In this document: piece after piece, positions 54,885 through 64,000 of the stretch
How the letters are laid out: every line of letters begins with the position of its first letter
How positions within the stretch are numbered: the stretch's first letter is position 1
NCBI RefSeq assembly: GCF_021735935.1
Contig: NZ_WMDZ01000001.1
Coordinates: 1,426,001 to 1,490,000 of the forward strand
Source of the DNA: Sulfitobacter sp. M39
GTDB taxonomy: Bacteria > Pseudomonadota > Alphaproteobacteria > Rhodobacterales > Rhodobacteraceae
Reading direction: 5' to 3'
DNA length: 64,000 bases
The notes under the pieces: model-generated
The model's input: only the letters and a program-made list of their open reading frames with translations
What the model was told of the DNA's origin: nothing
Databases searched by the model: none
Position numbers and translations under genes: made by a program

Positions 54885-55565
54885 ATGTCTATTTGGTCTC
54901 GCATCACCGAAGCTTTGTCAGCGCTCACCGCCGGTGAGGGGCTGTCGGCTGTTTTCGACCGTCTGCGCACCCCGCCAGAGCGGTCGGTGGCCTTTACCAT
55001 TGCGGTGATTGCGCTTGGGGCCAAGATGGCCAAGGCCGACGGGCAGGTGACCCGTGACGAGGTTACCGCCTTTCGCGAAGTGTTCCAGATTGCCGAGGCC
55101 GACCAGCAGGGTGCGGCGCGGGTGTTCAATCTGGCACGGCACGATGTGGCCGGGTTCGAGGATTACGCCGCGCGCATTGCGCAGATGTTCGCGGACCAGC
55201 CAGAGACGCTGCATGATCTGATCGAAGGGTTGTTCCACATTGCCATGGCCGATGGCATGTACCACCCGAACGAGGATGCGTTTCTGGTGCGTGTCGCGCA
55301 GATTTTCGCGATGGATGACAGCGATTTTGCCTCGCTTCGGGCGCGGTTCGTGCCCGATACCTCGCCGCTGCCCCATGCGGTTCTGGGCATTCCGCCCGAT
55401 GCCTCGCTTGAAGAGGGGCGCGCGGCGTGGCGCAAGCTGGTGCGGGCCAATCACCCCGACGCTCTGGTCGCCCGTGGCCTGCCGCAAGAGGCCATCGCCA
55501 TGGCCGAAAAACGCATGATCGACATCAACCGCGCGTGGGAGACCTGGTCAGGCAAGGCGCAGTAA
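54885..55565 (+). CDS. TerB/DnaJ-domain protein (DjiA/DjlA-like)
   Basis: 226 residues. An N-terminal TerB-like helical domain spans about 40-150 (GAKMAKADGQVTRDEVTAFREVF; GLFHIAMADGMYHPNEDAFL, with the paired acidic DGxx and E motifs). A C-terminal J domain has the intact HPD (RANHPDALV, about 190-196). It lacks the membrane helix of DjlA, so it is the soluble DjiA type that recruits DnaK. TerB domains usually sense metal or envelope stress. Its stop overlaps the next ATG by 1 nt. Confidence 0.88.
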   Translation: MSIWSRITEALSALTAGEGLSAVFDRLRTPPERSVAFTIAVIALGAKMAKADGQVTRDEVTAFREVFQIAEADQQGAARVFNLARHDVAGFEDYAARIAQMFADQPETLHDLIEGLFHIAMADGMYHPNEDAFLVRVAQIFAMDDSDFASLRARFVPDTSPLPHAVLGIPPDASLEEGRAAWRKLVRANHPDALVARGLPQEAIAMAEKRMIDINRAWETWSGKAQ

Positions 55566-56590
55566 TGCGGATCGCGACCTATAATGTCGAATGGTTTACC
55601 GGTTTGTTCGACGACAATGACCATCTGCTGCTGGATGACGGCTGGTCCGCCCGCCATGATATTACCCGTGCGCAGCAGGCGCAGGCTTTGGGTACCGTGT
55701 TTCGGGCGATGGATGCCGATGCGGTCATGGTGATCGAGGCCCCTGACCAAAGCCGCAAACGCGGCACAGTGGCCGCATTGGAACGCTTTGCCGCGCATTT
55801 CGATCTGCGCACACGCAAGGCGGTGATCGGCTTTGCCAATGACACGCAGCAGGAAATCGCGCTGTTGTTCGATCCGGACCGGCTGTCGGCCACCCATGCG
55901 CCCGGTGGTTCGGTCGGGCAGGGGGAAGCGCCGCGCTTTGACGGTACGTTGGACATTGATCTGGATATCGACGCGCGCGAGGATCATGTCGTCTTTTCCA
56001 AACCGCCGCTCGAGCTTGATATCGTTACCCGCGAAGGGGTGGCGTTTCACATGATCGGCGCGCATCTGAAATCCAAGGCCCCCCATGGGGCCAAGACGCC
56101 GCAGGATGCGCTGCGCATCGGGATCGCGAACCGGCGCAAGCAGCTGGCGCAGGCGATCTGGCTGCGTCGGCGGATCGATGCGCGGCTAGACGATGGCACG
56201 CCGCTGATGGTCTTGGGCGATCTGAACGACGGGCCGGGCCTGGACAGTTTCGAGGATCTCTTCGGGCGGTCCTCGGTCGAGATTGTGATGGGGCACCGGC
56301 AGGATCGCGCGCTCGTCGATCCCCATGCGACCCGCGCCTTGGGCCAGCGGATCGGGGCGATGCCCACCACGTCACGCTTCTGGATCGCGCCCGAAAAACG
56401 CTATCTGCAGGCGCTGCTGGACTACATCATGATCAGCCCGTCCCTGACCGCGCATCGGCCGCAATGGCGCATTTGGCACCCGTTGGACGACCCGGAATGC
56501 TGGGGGGATGCCGCATTGCGCGACGCCTTGATCACGGCGTCGGATCACTTTCCGGTGACGATTGATCTGGACCTGTCAGCGGGCCTGTAA
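55565..56590 (+). CDS. Endonuclease/exonuclease/phosphatase-family protein
   Basis: 341 residues, starting MRIATYNVEWFTGLFDDND. EEP catalytic motifs are in order: NVEWF (Asn), IEAPD (Glu; the usual IQE position), IGAHLKSK (His), GDLNDGPG (Asp-Asn), and SDHFPVTI (Asp-His). It is therefore probably an active Mg2+-dependent phosphodiesterase or nuclease; no signal peptide is visible. It is translationally coupled with the TerB/DnaJ gene (TAATG). Confidence 0.87.
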   Translation: MRIATYNVEWFTGLFDDNDHLLLDDGWSARHDITRAQQAQALGTVFRAMDADAVMVIEAPDQSRKRGTVAALERFAAHFDLRTRKAVIGFANDTQQEIALLFDPDRLSATHAPGGSVGQGEAPRFDGTLDIDLDIDAREDHVVFSKPPLELDIVTREGVAFHMIGAHLKSKAPHGAKTPQDALRIGIANRRKQLAQAIWLRRRIDARLDDGTPLMVLGDLNDGPGLDSFEDLFGRSSVEIVMGHRQDRALVDPHATRALGQRIGAMPTTSRFWIAPEKRYLQALLDYIMISPSLTAHRPQWRIWHPLDDPECWGDAALRDALITASDHFPVTIDLDLSAGL

Positions 56591-56632
56591 TCCCGCTTTC
56601 ATCACAAGATGAAATAAGGCAGTCTTCGCCGC

Positions 56633-57049
56633 ATGAGACAGTTTCTTTTGACCACCACCCTGATCTGCCTGTCCAGTGTCGCCTTGGCGCAGGAGCAGGA
56701 AAACGACGGTTCCGGCTTTTCTTTGATGGAACGCGGGGCGCGGGATTTCTTTGACGGTATGAAGAAAGAGATGGCCCCCGCGCTGGAAGGGCTGGGCGAG
56801 TGGGGGCGCAAGGCCAGCCCCGCGCTGCGGAATTTCATTTCCGAGATGGGGCCCGCCTTTACCGATCTACTGGAAGAGGTCGAGGATTGGAGCGTCTATG
56901 AGCCGCCCCAAAAGATGCCCAACGGCGATATCGTAATCCGCCGCAAGCCAGACCCCGCGCCGGAAGATGAAACGCCCGAAGACAAGGCACCGGAGGAAAC
57001 GCAGCCCCCCGCGATCTATCTGGACGAGGTGCCGCAGATCGATCTGTAA
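56633..57049 (+). CDS. Small exported hypothetical protein
   Basis: 138 residues. Signal peptide MRQFLLTTTLICLSSVALAQ. A helical amphipathic middle (SLMERGARDFFDGMKKEMAPALEGLGEWG) and an acidic Pro-rich tail follow (PAPEDETPEDKAPEETQPP). Homologues are often labelled AAA+ ATPase in databases, but no P-loop is present. It lies 42 bp after the EEP gene and converges on ppx. Confidence 0.75.
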   Translation: MRQFLLTTTLICLSSVALAQEQENDGSGFSLMERGARDFFDGMKKEMAPALEGLGEWGRKASPALRNFISEMGPAFTDLLEEVEDWSVYEPPQKMPNGDIVIRRKPDPAPEDETPEDKAPEETQPPAIYLDEVPQIDL

Positions 57050-57055
57050 GACAGG

Positions 57056-58630
57056 CTATTTCTTGCAGGTCTTAAGCTGGACCTCGGCCCCCAGCGATAG
57101 GGCGAGGGAATTCAGCCGCGCTTCGGCGACCTCTCCGAACAGGGGCATCATGTCGTCGGTCAGCCACAGCTCCAGCAGCTTTTTCTTGGGGAACCAACGC
57201 ATGTGGCCGCGCTCTTCCTCTGGGTTCATCCACAGCATCGCGCCAAAGCGCATGGCCTTGCCCAGAATCTCGGCCTCGTTGCGGGTCTTTTCATCGACCA
57301 TTTCATACAGGTCTTCGAAACGGGTATTCTCGCGCTTGTTGGAATAGCGGTGCAGCAGGGCCAGCCCCAGATAGATCCGTTCTGAATGTTTCAGCCCGCC
57401 CAGATTCGCCCGCGTCGCGTTGTCAAAACAGACTTCGGCGCGGTAGTCGGGGTGCGCGCGCCAGCTGACATCGTGCAGCAGGCAGGCGGCCTTCACCAGA
57501 CGCTTGCGCTGCGGCGAGGCTGATTTATAGAGCGGCAGGATAAAGTCGAACAGCGCCTTGCCGAACCCCGGTGTGCGCGCGTCCTTGGCTTCGGCAAAAC
57601 GGCAGGCCTCGATCAGAGGGTCGCGGTCGCGCAGGCGTTGGGGCATCTGTTCATACAGCATCCCCTCGCGGATCCCGTAGCTGGAGATCGCGATATCCTT
57701 GGGTTTGAACGTCTTGACCAGTCGCGACAGCACTTCGGCGGCAAAGGGCACCAACGCCATCCGACTGGAGGAGACGCCGCTGATCTTGCGCAGCTCTTCA
57801 TGGTCGCTGGTCTGGATGTGTTTCACCGTCTCGCGGACGGATTTCGGGGTCATCCGGTATTCATGTAGCACGTGCAGCGGGTAGCCGCGGCGCACCATGT
57901 CGATACGCGCAATGGCACGCCACGAGCCGCCCACCAGAAACAGACGGTCGCGCTGTGCGCCCATCTTTTCGGCCAGCCCTTCGATCACCGTCTTGATCTG
58001 TGCCTGCCGTGCCTTGGCACCGCCCTTGATGTCGCGCAGTTTCAGCGGCCCTAGCGCCGAGGTCACACGCTTGCCCACGCGCCCGCCCGAGATTTCCGCC
58101 AGCTCCATCGACGACCCGCCGATGTCGCAGACCAGACCAAAGGCACCGGGCCAGCCCAGCAAAACACCCTGTGCTGACAGCCGCGCCTCTTCCTCGCCGT
58201 CAATGACCCAGATCTTCAGGCCCGTCTCGCGCTGCACCTCGTCGCAGAAATGACGCCCGTCGCTGGCGTCGCGCACGGCGGCTGTGGCGACGACGGTCAG
58301 TTCGGACAGGCCCATGCCCTGTGCAAGCTTGCTGAAGCGGCGCATGGCGGATAGGGCGCGGATCCGGCCTTCGGGCGACAGATGGCCTGTTTCGGCCATG
58401 CCCGCGCCAAGGGCGCACATGATTTTTTCGTTGTAGAAATAGGCAGGCGACCGCGCCGCCCCGTCAAACACCACCAACCGGACAGAGTTCGACCCCACAT
58501 CGACCACACCCACACGCGCCAGCGCACGGGCCGACGGGTCTTGGAACAGGGGTTTGCCGAACAGGCCCAGATCAGCGACGCCCGTTTCGGGGACGGGAGA
58601 GGGCGGAGGGGTGTCGGTTTTATCTGCCAC
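57056..58630 (-). CDS. ppx: Exopolyphosphatase / GppA-family phosphatase
   Basis: 524 residues. The actin-like Ppx/GppA domain has VDVGSNSVRLVVFDGA (phosphate 1), the middle VCDIGGSSMELAEI (phosphate 2), and then a C-terminal HD-like helical domain (LVKAACLLHDVSWRAHPDYR). It degrades polyphosphate and/or pppGpp. The GTG at 58630 is used, with AGGAG 7 nt upstream. It lies downstream of ppk on the same strand; the two set the polyphosphate level. Confidence 0.93.
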   Translation of the reverse strand: MADKTDTPPPSPVPETGVADLGLFGKPLFQDPSARALARVGVVDVGSNSVRLVVFDGAARSPAYFYNEKIMCALGAGMAETGHLSPEGRIRALSAMRRFSKLAQGMGLSELTVVATAAVRDASDGRHFCDEVQRETGLKIWVIDGEEEARLSAQGVLLGWPGAFGLVCDIGGSSMELAEISGGRVGKRVTSALGPLKLRDIKGGAKARQAQIKTVIEGLAEKMGAQRDRLFLVGGSWRAIARIDMVRRGYPLHVLHEYRMTPKSVRETVKHIQTSDHEELRKISGVSSSRMALVPFAAEVLSRLVKTFKPKDIAISSYGIREGMLYEQMPQRLRDRDPLIEACRFAEAKDARTPGFGKALFDFILPLYKSASPQRKRLVKAACLLHDVSWRAHPDYRAEVCFDNATRANLGGLKHSERIYLGLALLHRYSNKRENTRFEDLYEMVDEKTRNEAEILGKAMRFGAMLWMNPEEERGHMRWFPKKKLLELWLTDDMMPLFGEVAEARLNSLALSLGAEVQLKTCKK

Positions 58631-58772
58631 GGACGCTCCTGCGGGGGCCTTTGTTTGGGGGGCAAGTTGGCCCAGCCGGCCCGCCGCGTCAATCGTTAAC
58701 GCAAACGGGCAAGTGAAAAACTCCGCCGCGATGGGGGGATATAAACGTCACCGGGAACGCAAGCGGAGAGAT

Positions 58773-58809
58773 GCGCCTTCGGCGAGAGTTTACAGGCAAA
58801 ATGAAGCGG
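58773..58809 (+). repeat. Dispersed intergenic repeat, copy D (ATGAAG-tail subtype)
   Basis: GCGCCTTCGGCGAGAGTTTA followed by CAGGCAAAATGAAGCGG. The tail ends exactly at the ppk stop codon (complement of 58810-58812), antisense to the ppk 3' UTR. Confidence 0.65.
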
Positions 58810-60984
<2,175 letters not shown>

Positions 60985-61036
60985 GACGGCCTTATGGCGT
61001 TGCATTGTAATGGGTTTGTGACGAAATCTGAGAAGA

Positions 61037-61720
61037 TTATCGCGCGGCGTTAAACCCATTGTCCAGCACTTGTGCGGCTAGCGCCCGTGTCACCGGCTTT
61101 TGTTGCGCCAGACTGGCGGCATCCAGCGCCGCGACCAGATCACCCGCGGCGGCGAAAGACCGGTCCATGCGCAGCAGCAGGTAGGGGATCACATCGGGTT
61201 TGGGGGTCAGCTGGCGGTCGGCCAGCAGCTTGGCCATGACAGCGGTGAGCAGGCTGTCATCGGGCGCTTCAAGCGCTGCCGCCGTCGCCGCGCGCATACG
61301 ACTGGTCAGGTCAGGCAGATGCAGCCCCCATTGGGGCACCGCCGGGGTGCCGGTCAGCAGCAGGCTATGACCTTCAGCCAGCACCAGATTGTGCAGGTGG
61401 AAAAGATGCGTCTCGGCCGCATTATCGCCTGCGATGTCGGGTACATTCTCGACCGCCAGCGGGCCTTGGGCCAGCGCGGGGATATCGCCTGTGGCAATGT
61501 CGCGCGCGTCGATGATACGTGCGCCGGACAGATTGGCCCAGACATGCGCCAGATGGGTCTTGCCTGATCCGGGCGGGCCGGTCAGCACCATCTTGCGCCC
61601 CGCCCAGGCCTGCCAGCCCTCGATCATGGCCACGGCAATCGCGTTTGACGGGGCGACGAAAAAGTCGTCCCGGCCCAGTGCGGGGCGGCTGGGAAGGTCA
61701 AGTCCAAGCTGTTGTGCCAT
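61037..61720 (-). CDS. hdaA: HdaA, DnaA-related regulator of replication initiation
   Basis: 227 residues, starting [22 protein letters not shown], the beta-clamp-binding QLxLDLP motif at 4-10. AAA+ features follow: Walker [13 protein letters not shown], and a Walker B-like region, weakly conserved (LAVENVPDI) as is usual in Hda. The length is that of HdaA, without DnaA's DNA-binding domain. It stimulates DnaA-ATP hydrolysis with the clamp. It lies between the AI-2E transporter gene and ppk. Confidence 0.92.
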   Translation of the reverse strand: MAQQLGLDLPSRPALGRDDFFVAPSNAIAVAMIEGWQAWAGRKMVLTGPPGSGKTHLAHVWANLSGARIIDARDIATGDIPALAQGPLAVENVPDIAGDNAAETHLFHLHNLVLAEGHSLLLTGTPAVPQWGLHLPDLTSRMRAATAAALEAPDDSLLTAVMAKLLADRQLTPKPDVIPYLLLRMDRSFAAAGDLVAALDAASLAQQKPVTRALAAQVLDNGFNAAR

Positions 61721-61724
61721 CGTG

Positions 61725-62804
61725 TCAGTCCGCCGTTTCGTCCAAGGTCTTGCGCTGCGTGCCCTGATACAGCGAACTTTCGACATATTGCTCGGTCGCG
61801 AAGCGCGCGATCACGCCGAGGGCGGCGGCAATCGGCACGGCGGCCAGCATGCCTACAAAGCCGAACAAAGAGCCAAAGACCGACAGCGCGAGGATCAGCC
61901 AGACCGGATGCAGCCCGACCGAATTGCCGACCAGCTTGGGAGTGAGGAAGTTGCCTTCAATCATCTGGCCAAGCACGAAGATCCCCGCCACCATCCCGAT
62001 CGAGAACCAATCCCCCCAGAACTGGAACAGCGCCAGACCGATGGCCAAGGCACCGCCCAAAACCGCGCCTAGGTAGGGGATGAAGGTGACCAGACCGGCG
62101 ATAAAGCCCACCACAAGGCCGAATTGCAGCCCCACCAGCATCAGCGCGATGGCATAGTAGGCGCCCAAAATCAGGCAGACGGTGCCCATGCCGCGGATGA
62201 ACCCCGCCAGCGTGCGGTCGATGTCACGCGCAAGGCGACGGATCACCGGGGCGTGGTCGCGCGGCAGCAAACGGTCGATCTGGGCAACCATTCGGTCCCA
62301 GTCCAGCAGCAGATAGACGGCAACCACCGGCACGATCACAAACAGCACCATCACGTTCAACAGCGTTGCCGCCGAGGAAATCGCCGTGTTCAGCACCTCG
62401 CCGCCCCGTTCCTGAATGGTCGACCCGATAGAGTTGATCGAGCTGCGCAGGGTCGATCCTTCGACCAGCAGGGTGGGGAAACGTTCGGTCAGGAAGTTGG
62501 TGAAATTGCGGGTCAGCTGGGGGGCGACCTCGAACAGGTTGATGGCCTGATTGATCAAGGTCGGGATCACCAGCAGCGCCATCAGCACAAAGATCAGCAA
62601 GGCGACAAGCGTGATCACCATTGTGGCCATCGCGCGGCTTAGGCCAATCGCTTCGAGCCGGTCCGCCACGGGATCCAGGAAATAGGCAATCGCCGCCCCG
62701 ATCAGAAACGGCAGCAGCACGTCACCGGTGAACCATAGGAACACCAGAAAAATCGCGCCCGCGACGCCCCAGTATTTCATCTGATCTCTGATAGGCAGGC
62801 CCAT
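61725..62804 (-). CDS. AI-2E/PerM-family membrane protein
   Basis: 359 residues. The start MGLPIRDQMKYWGVAGAIFL at 62804 has GAGGA 6 nt upstream; earlier Mets at 62861 and 62837 lack one. About eight helices; the middle soluble stretch (NFTNFLTERFPTLLVEG) is short, and the C-terminal pore region has IPYLGAVLGGALAIGLA and QMIEGNFLTPKLVGNSVGLHPVWLI. The family includes the AI-2 exporter TqsA and PerM; the substrate is unknown. hdaA follows 4 nt after its stop. Confidence 0.92.
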   Translation of the reverse strand: MGLPIRDQMKYWGVAGAIFLVFLWFTGDVLLPFLIGAAIAYFLDPVADRLEAIGLSRAMATMVITLVALLIFVLMALLVIPTLINQAINLFEVAPQLTRNFTNFLTERFPTLLVEGSTLRSSINSIGSTIQERGGEVLNTAISSAATLLNVMVLFVIVPVVAVYLLLDWDRMVAQIDRLLPRDHAPVIRRLARDIDRTLAGFIRGMGTVCLILGAYYAIALMLVGLQFGLVVGFIAGLVTFIPYLGAVLGGALAIGLALFQFWGDWFSIGMVAGIFVLGQMIEGNFLTPKLVGNSVGLHPVWLILALSVFGSLFGFVGMLAAVPIAAALGVIARFATEQYVESSLYQGTQRKTLDETAD

Positions 62805-62902
62805 GCCGCATCCTCGCATTCTGGTTTCGGTCGACATTGCGCAACGGGGCCGGTTTTTCAAGGCCCGTGGTGAAATGGATCGGCAGCACCCGCCGATGGG
62901 GC

Positions 62903-62940
62903 AGGTGCCTTCGGCGAGGATTTAGAGCCATTTGGAAGCG
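62903..62940 (+). repeat. Dispersed intergenic repeat, copy E
   Basis: AGGTGCCTTCGGCGAGGATT then TAGAGCCATTTGGAAGCG. The GGAAGCG end lies 12 nt before the oxidoreductase stop codon (complement of 62953-62955), antisense to that gene's 3' UTR. It is almost identical to copy G. Confidence 0.7.
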
Positions 62941-62952
62941 GGCGTGGCGCGG

Positions 62953-64000
62953 TCAATGCAGGCGGACGCCCTGATCTTGCAGGGTTTTTTGTACGCGTTC
63001 CAGCGGCACGGCGTCCAGCGGGCAGCCCAAGGCTAGCGCAATTGCCGCTGCGACGCCCGCGCCTTGGCCCGCCACCGTGCAGCACGCCATGTTGCGCGTG
63101 GCCGCATGGGCGATTTTATCGCCGCCGATGGCACGCCCCGCGACGAGCAGATTCTTCACGCCCTTGGGCAGCATCGCGCGGTAGGGGATATGCATGTAGC
63201 GCCCCGTGGTGGGGATGATCAGCACGCCGTAGCCGTCGATGAACTCGGGGTAGATGCCGATACTGTCGTCAAAACGGGCCTGCTGGCGGACGTCGGTTTC
63301 GGTCATGTTGTAGACCGCGTCGATCTTGCGCGTGTCGCGGATGCCGATGCTCATGCCGAAATTGCGCAGCCGCGCGGTCTCGCAGCCCGGCGTATAGGCC
63401 TTGAGCGCGTCAATCGCGTGCATCGCTTGGGCGCGGCCCTCGATCTCGAAGCGGGTCATGCTGTTGGGGTCGGTGCCGTCGCATTCTGCAAGGTGGACGA
63501 GGTTCATATAGGTCATTTCGCCACTGTCATGCACAGCGCCCCATGTGCCCCCGATGGTATTGAGGTTGGCGGGCATACGCCCGTCGCGGATGGCCTGGGC
63601 AAAGGGTTTGGCCAGAAACGGAGAGAACATCGCGTCTTCCTTGCCATCGGTTTGGACCACCCATTCGCCCGTGGACCAATTGGCATAGGTCTGTGGGTCG
63701 GCCTTGACCCCCGCCATGAAGGCCGTCTTGTCGACGCCCGCGATGTGGAACATGACCGAGGCGGCCTGCATCTCCTCGACCGGGGTCTTGTAGGTCGGGG
63801 CACCGGCACGGTGGGCGACATCGGCGTCGCCCGTGGCGTCGATCACGATTTTGGCGAGGATCGCCTCGCGGCCCGCTTTTGATTCGACGATGACACCCCG
63901 GATCGTGTCGCCCTCCATGATGGGTGCTGCGAACTGGCGGTGCAGCATCGGGTGGATGCCGGCTTCGGTCACCAGCCGGTCGGCGACAAGTTTGAACCCC
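62953..64000 (-). CDS. FAD-dependent oxidoreductase, C-terminal part (5' end outside window)
   Basis: The frame is open to the window end, so only about 349 residues are visible. The FAD-dependent oxidoreductase (FAD_oxidored-type) pattern includes AKIVIDATGDADVAHRAGAP, TIGGTWGAVHDSGEMTYMN, and the C-terminal GVKNLLVAGRAIGGDKIAHA and GQGAGVAAAIAL. The N-terminal dinucleotide-binding GxGxxG is beyond the edge. The substrate is not readable. Confidence 0.88.
   Translation of the reverse strand, partial: GFKLVADRLVTEAGIHPMLHRQFAAPIMEGDTIRGVIVESKAGREAILAKIVIDATGDADVAHRAGAPTYKTPVEEMQAASVMFHIAGVDKTAFMAGVKADPQTYANWSTGEWVVQTDGKEDAMFSPFLAKPFAQAIRDGRMPANLNTIGGTWGAVHDSGEMTYMNLVHLAECDGTDPNSMTRFEIEGRAQAMHAIDALKAYTPGCETARLRNFGMSIGIRDTRKIDAVYNMTETDVRQQARFDDSIGIYPEFIDGYGVLIIPTTGRYMHIPYRAMLPKGVKNLLVAGRAIGGDKIAHAATRNMACCTVAGQGAGVAAAIALALGCPLDAVPLERVQKTLQDQGVRLH

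Noticed and set aside
56633..57049. AAA+ ATPase identity for the small exported protein
   Set aside because: 138 residues with a signal peptide and no P-loop; the label appears to be a propagated error.

Overview
The window looks like chromosomal DNA of a marine Roseobacter-group alphaproteobacterium (Rhodobacterales). The evidence is high GC with strong G/C third positions, an alphaproteobacterial type-A RNase P RNA, an ScfR/PccR-type regulator beside the propionyl-CoA carboxylase genes, a betI-betC-transporter-betB-betA choline-sulfate operon, an HdaA gene beside ppk-ppx, and many short lipoproteins of a kind common in this group. A Sulfitobacter-like genus is possible, but the genus cannot be fixed from the sequence alone. 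No phage, transposase, CRISPR array or tRNA gene was seen.

Layout. 1-1.9 kb: end of a type I secretion ABC ATPase plus its HlyD adaptor. 1.9-9.3 kb: a long minus-strand run (small membrane protein, XpaC-like, TelA-like, DUF2927 lipoprotein, SPFH-GYF protein, cytochrome b561-like, double zinc-ribbon membrane protein, nitroreductase, dtd) that reads as an envelope-stress module followed by housekeeping genes. 9.4-16.1 kb: RNA modification and translation genes (rluB, tadA, gatCA), a metallo-hydrolase, an Excalibur-like lipoprotein and an amidase. 16.2-17.1 kb: rnpB and rpmG with visible promoters and a terminator. 17.1-24.2 kb: VIT-type transporter, BI-1 protein, an AT-rich gene-poor stretch, a PraR-like XRE regulator, an inositol-monophosphatase-like gene overlapping an 8-oxoguanine deaminase, a CAP protein and guanine deaminase. 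24.3-34 kb: mgtE, 5-FTHF cyclo-ligase, a YmdB-like phosphodiesterase, two convergent SLC13 permeases, yebC, a LysE/ArgO exporter and an EamA transporter.

34-41 kb is the choline-sulfate to glycine betaine operon: BetI repressor, BetC sulfatase, an unusually short BCCT-like transporter, BetB and BetA, with a perfect palindrome upstream of betI. 41.7-53.7 kb is propionyl-CoA metabolism: the ScfR-type regulator, an MFS exporter, pccB, four small envelope or unknown genes, pccA, a DUF4174 protein, a sulfotransferase-like protein and methylmalonyl-CoA mutase. TTTGCAAA boxes lie upstream of both the regulator and pccB, so both are probably controlled by acyl-CoA. 53.7-57 kb holds VOC, GNAT, DnaJ/TerB, EEP and secreted unknown genes. 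57-62.8 kb is the polyphosphate and replication-control group ppx-ppk-hdaA-AI-2E transporter. The window ends inside an FAD-dependent oxidoreductase.

The most notable items are: (i) a dispersed intergenic repeat with at least eight copies, six of them sitting within about 12 nt of the stop codon of the gene they lie antisense to; (ii) the zinc-ribbon/SPFH/TelA/XpaC cluster, which resembles Bacillus YdjG-YdjI joined to TelA-XpaC but has no PspA; (iii) the PccR-type boxes; (iv) the short BCCT-like transporter; and (v) an intrinsic terminator placed just before pccA.
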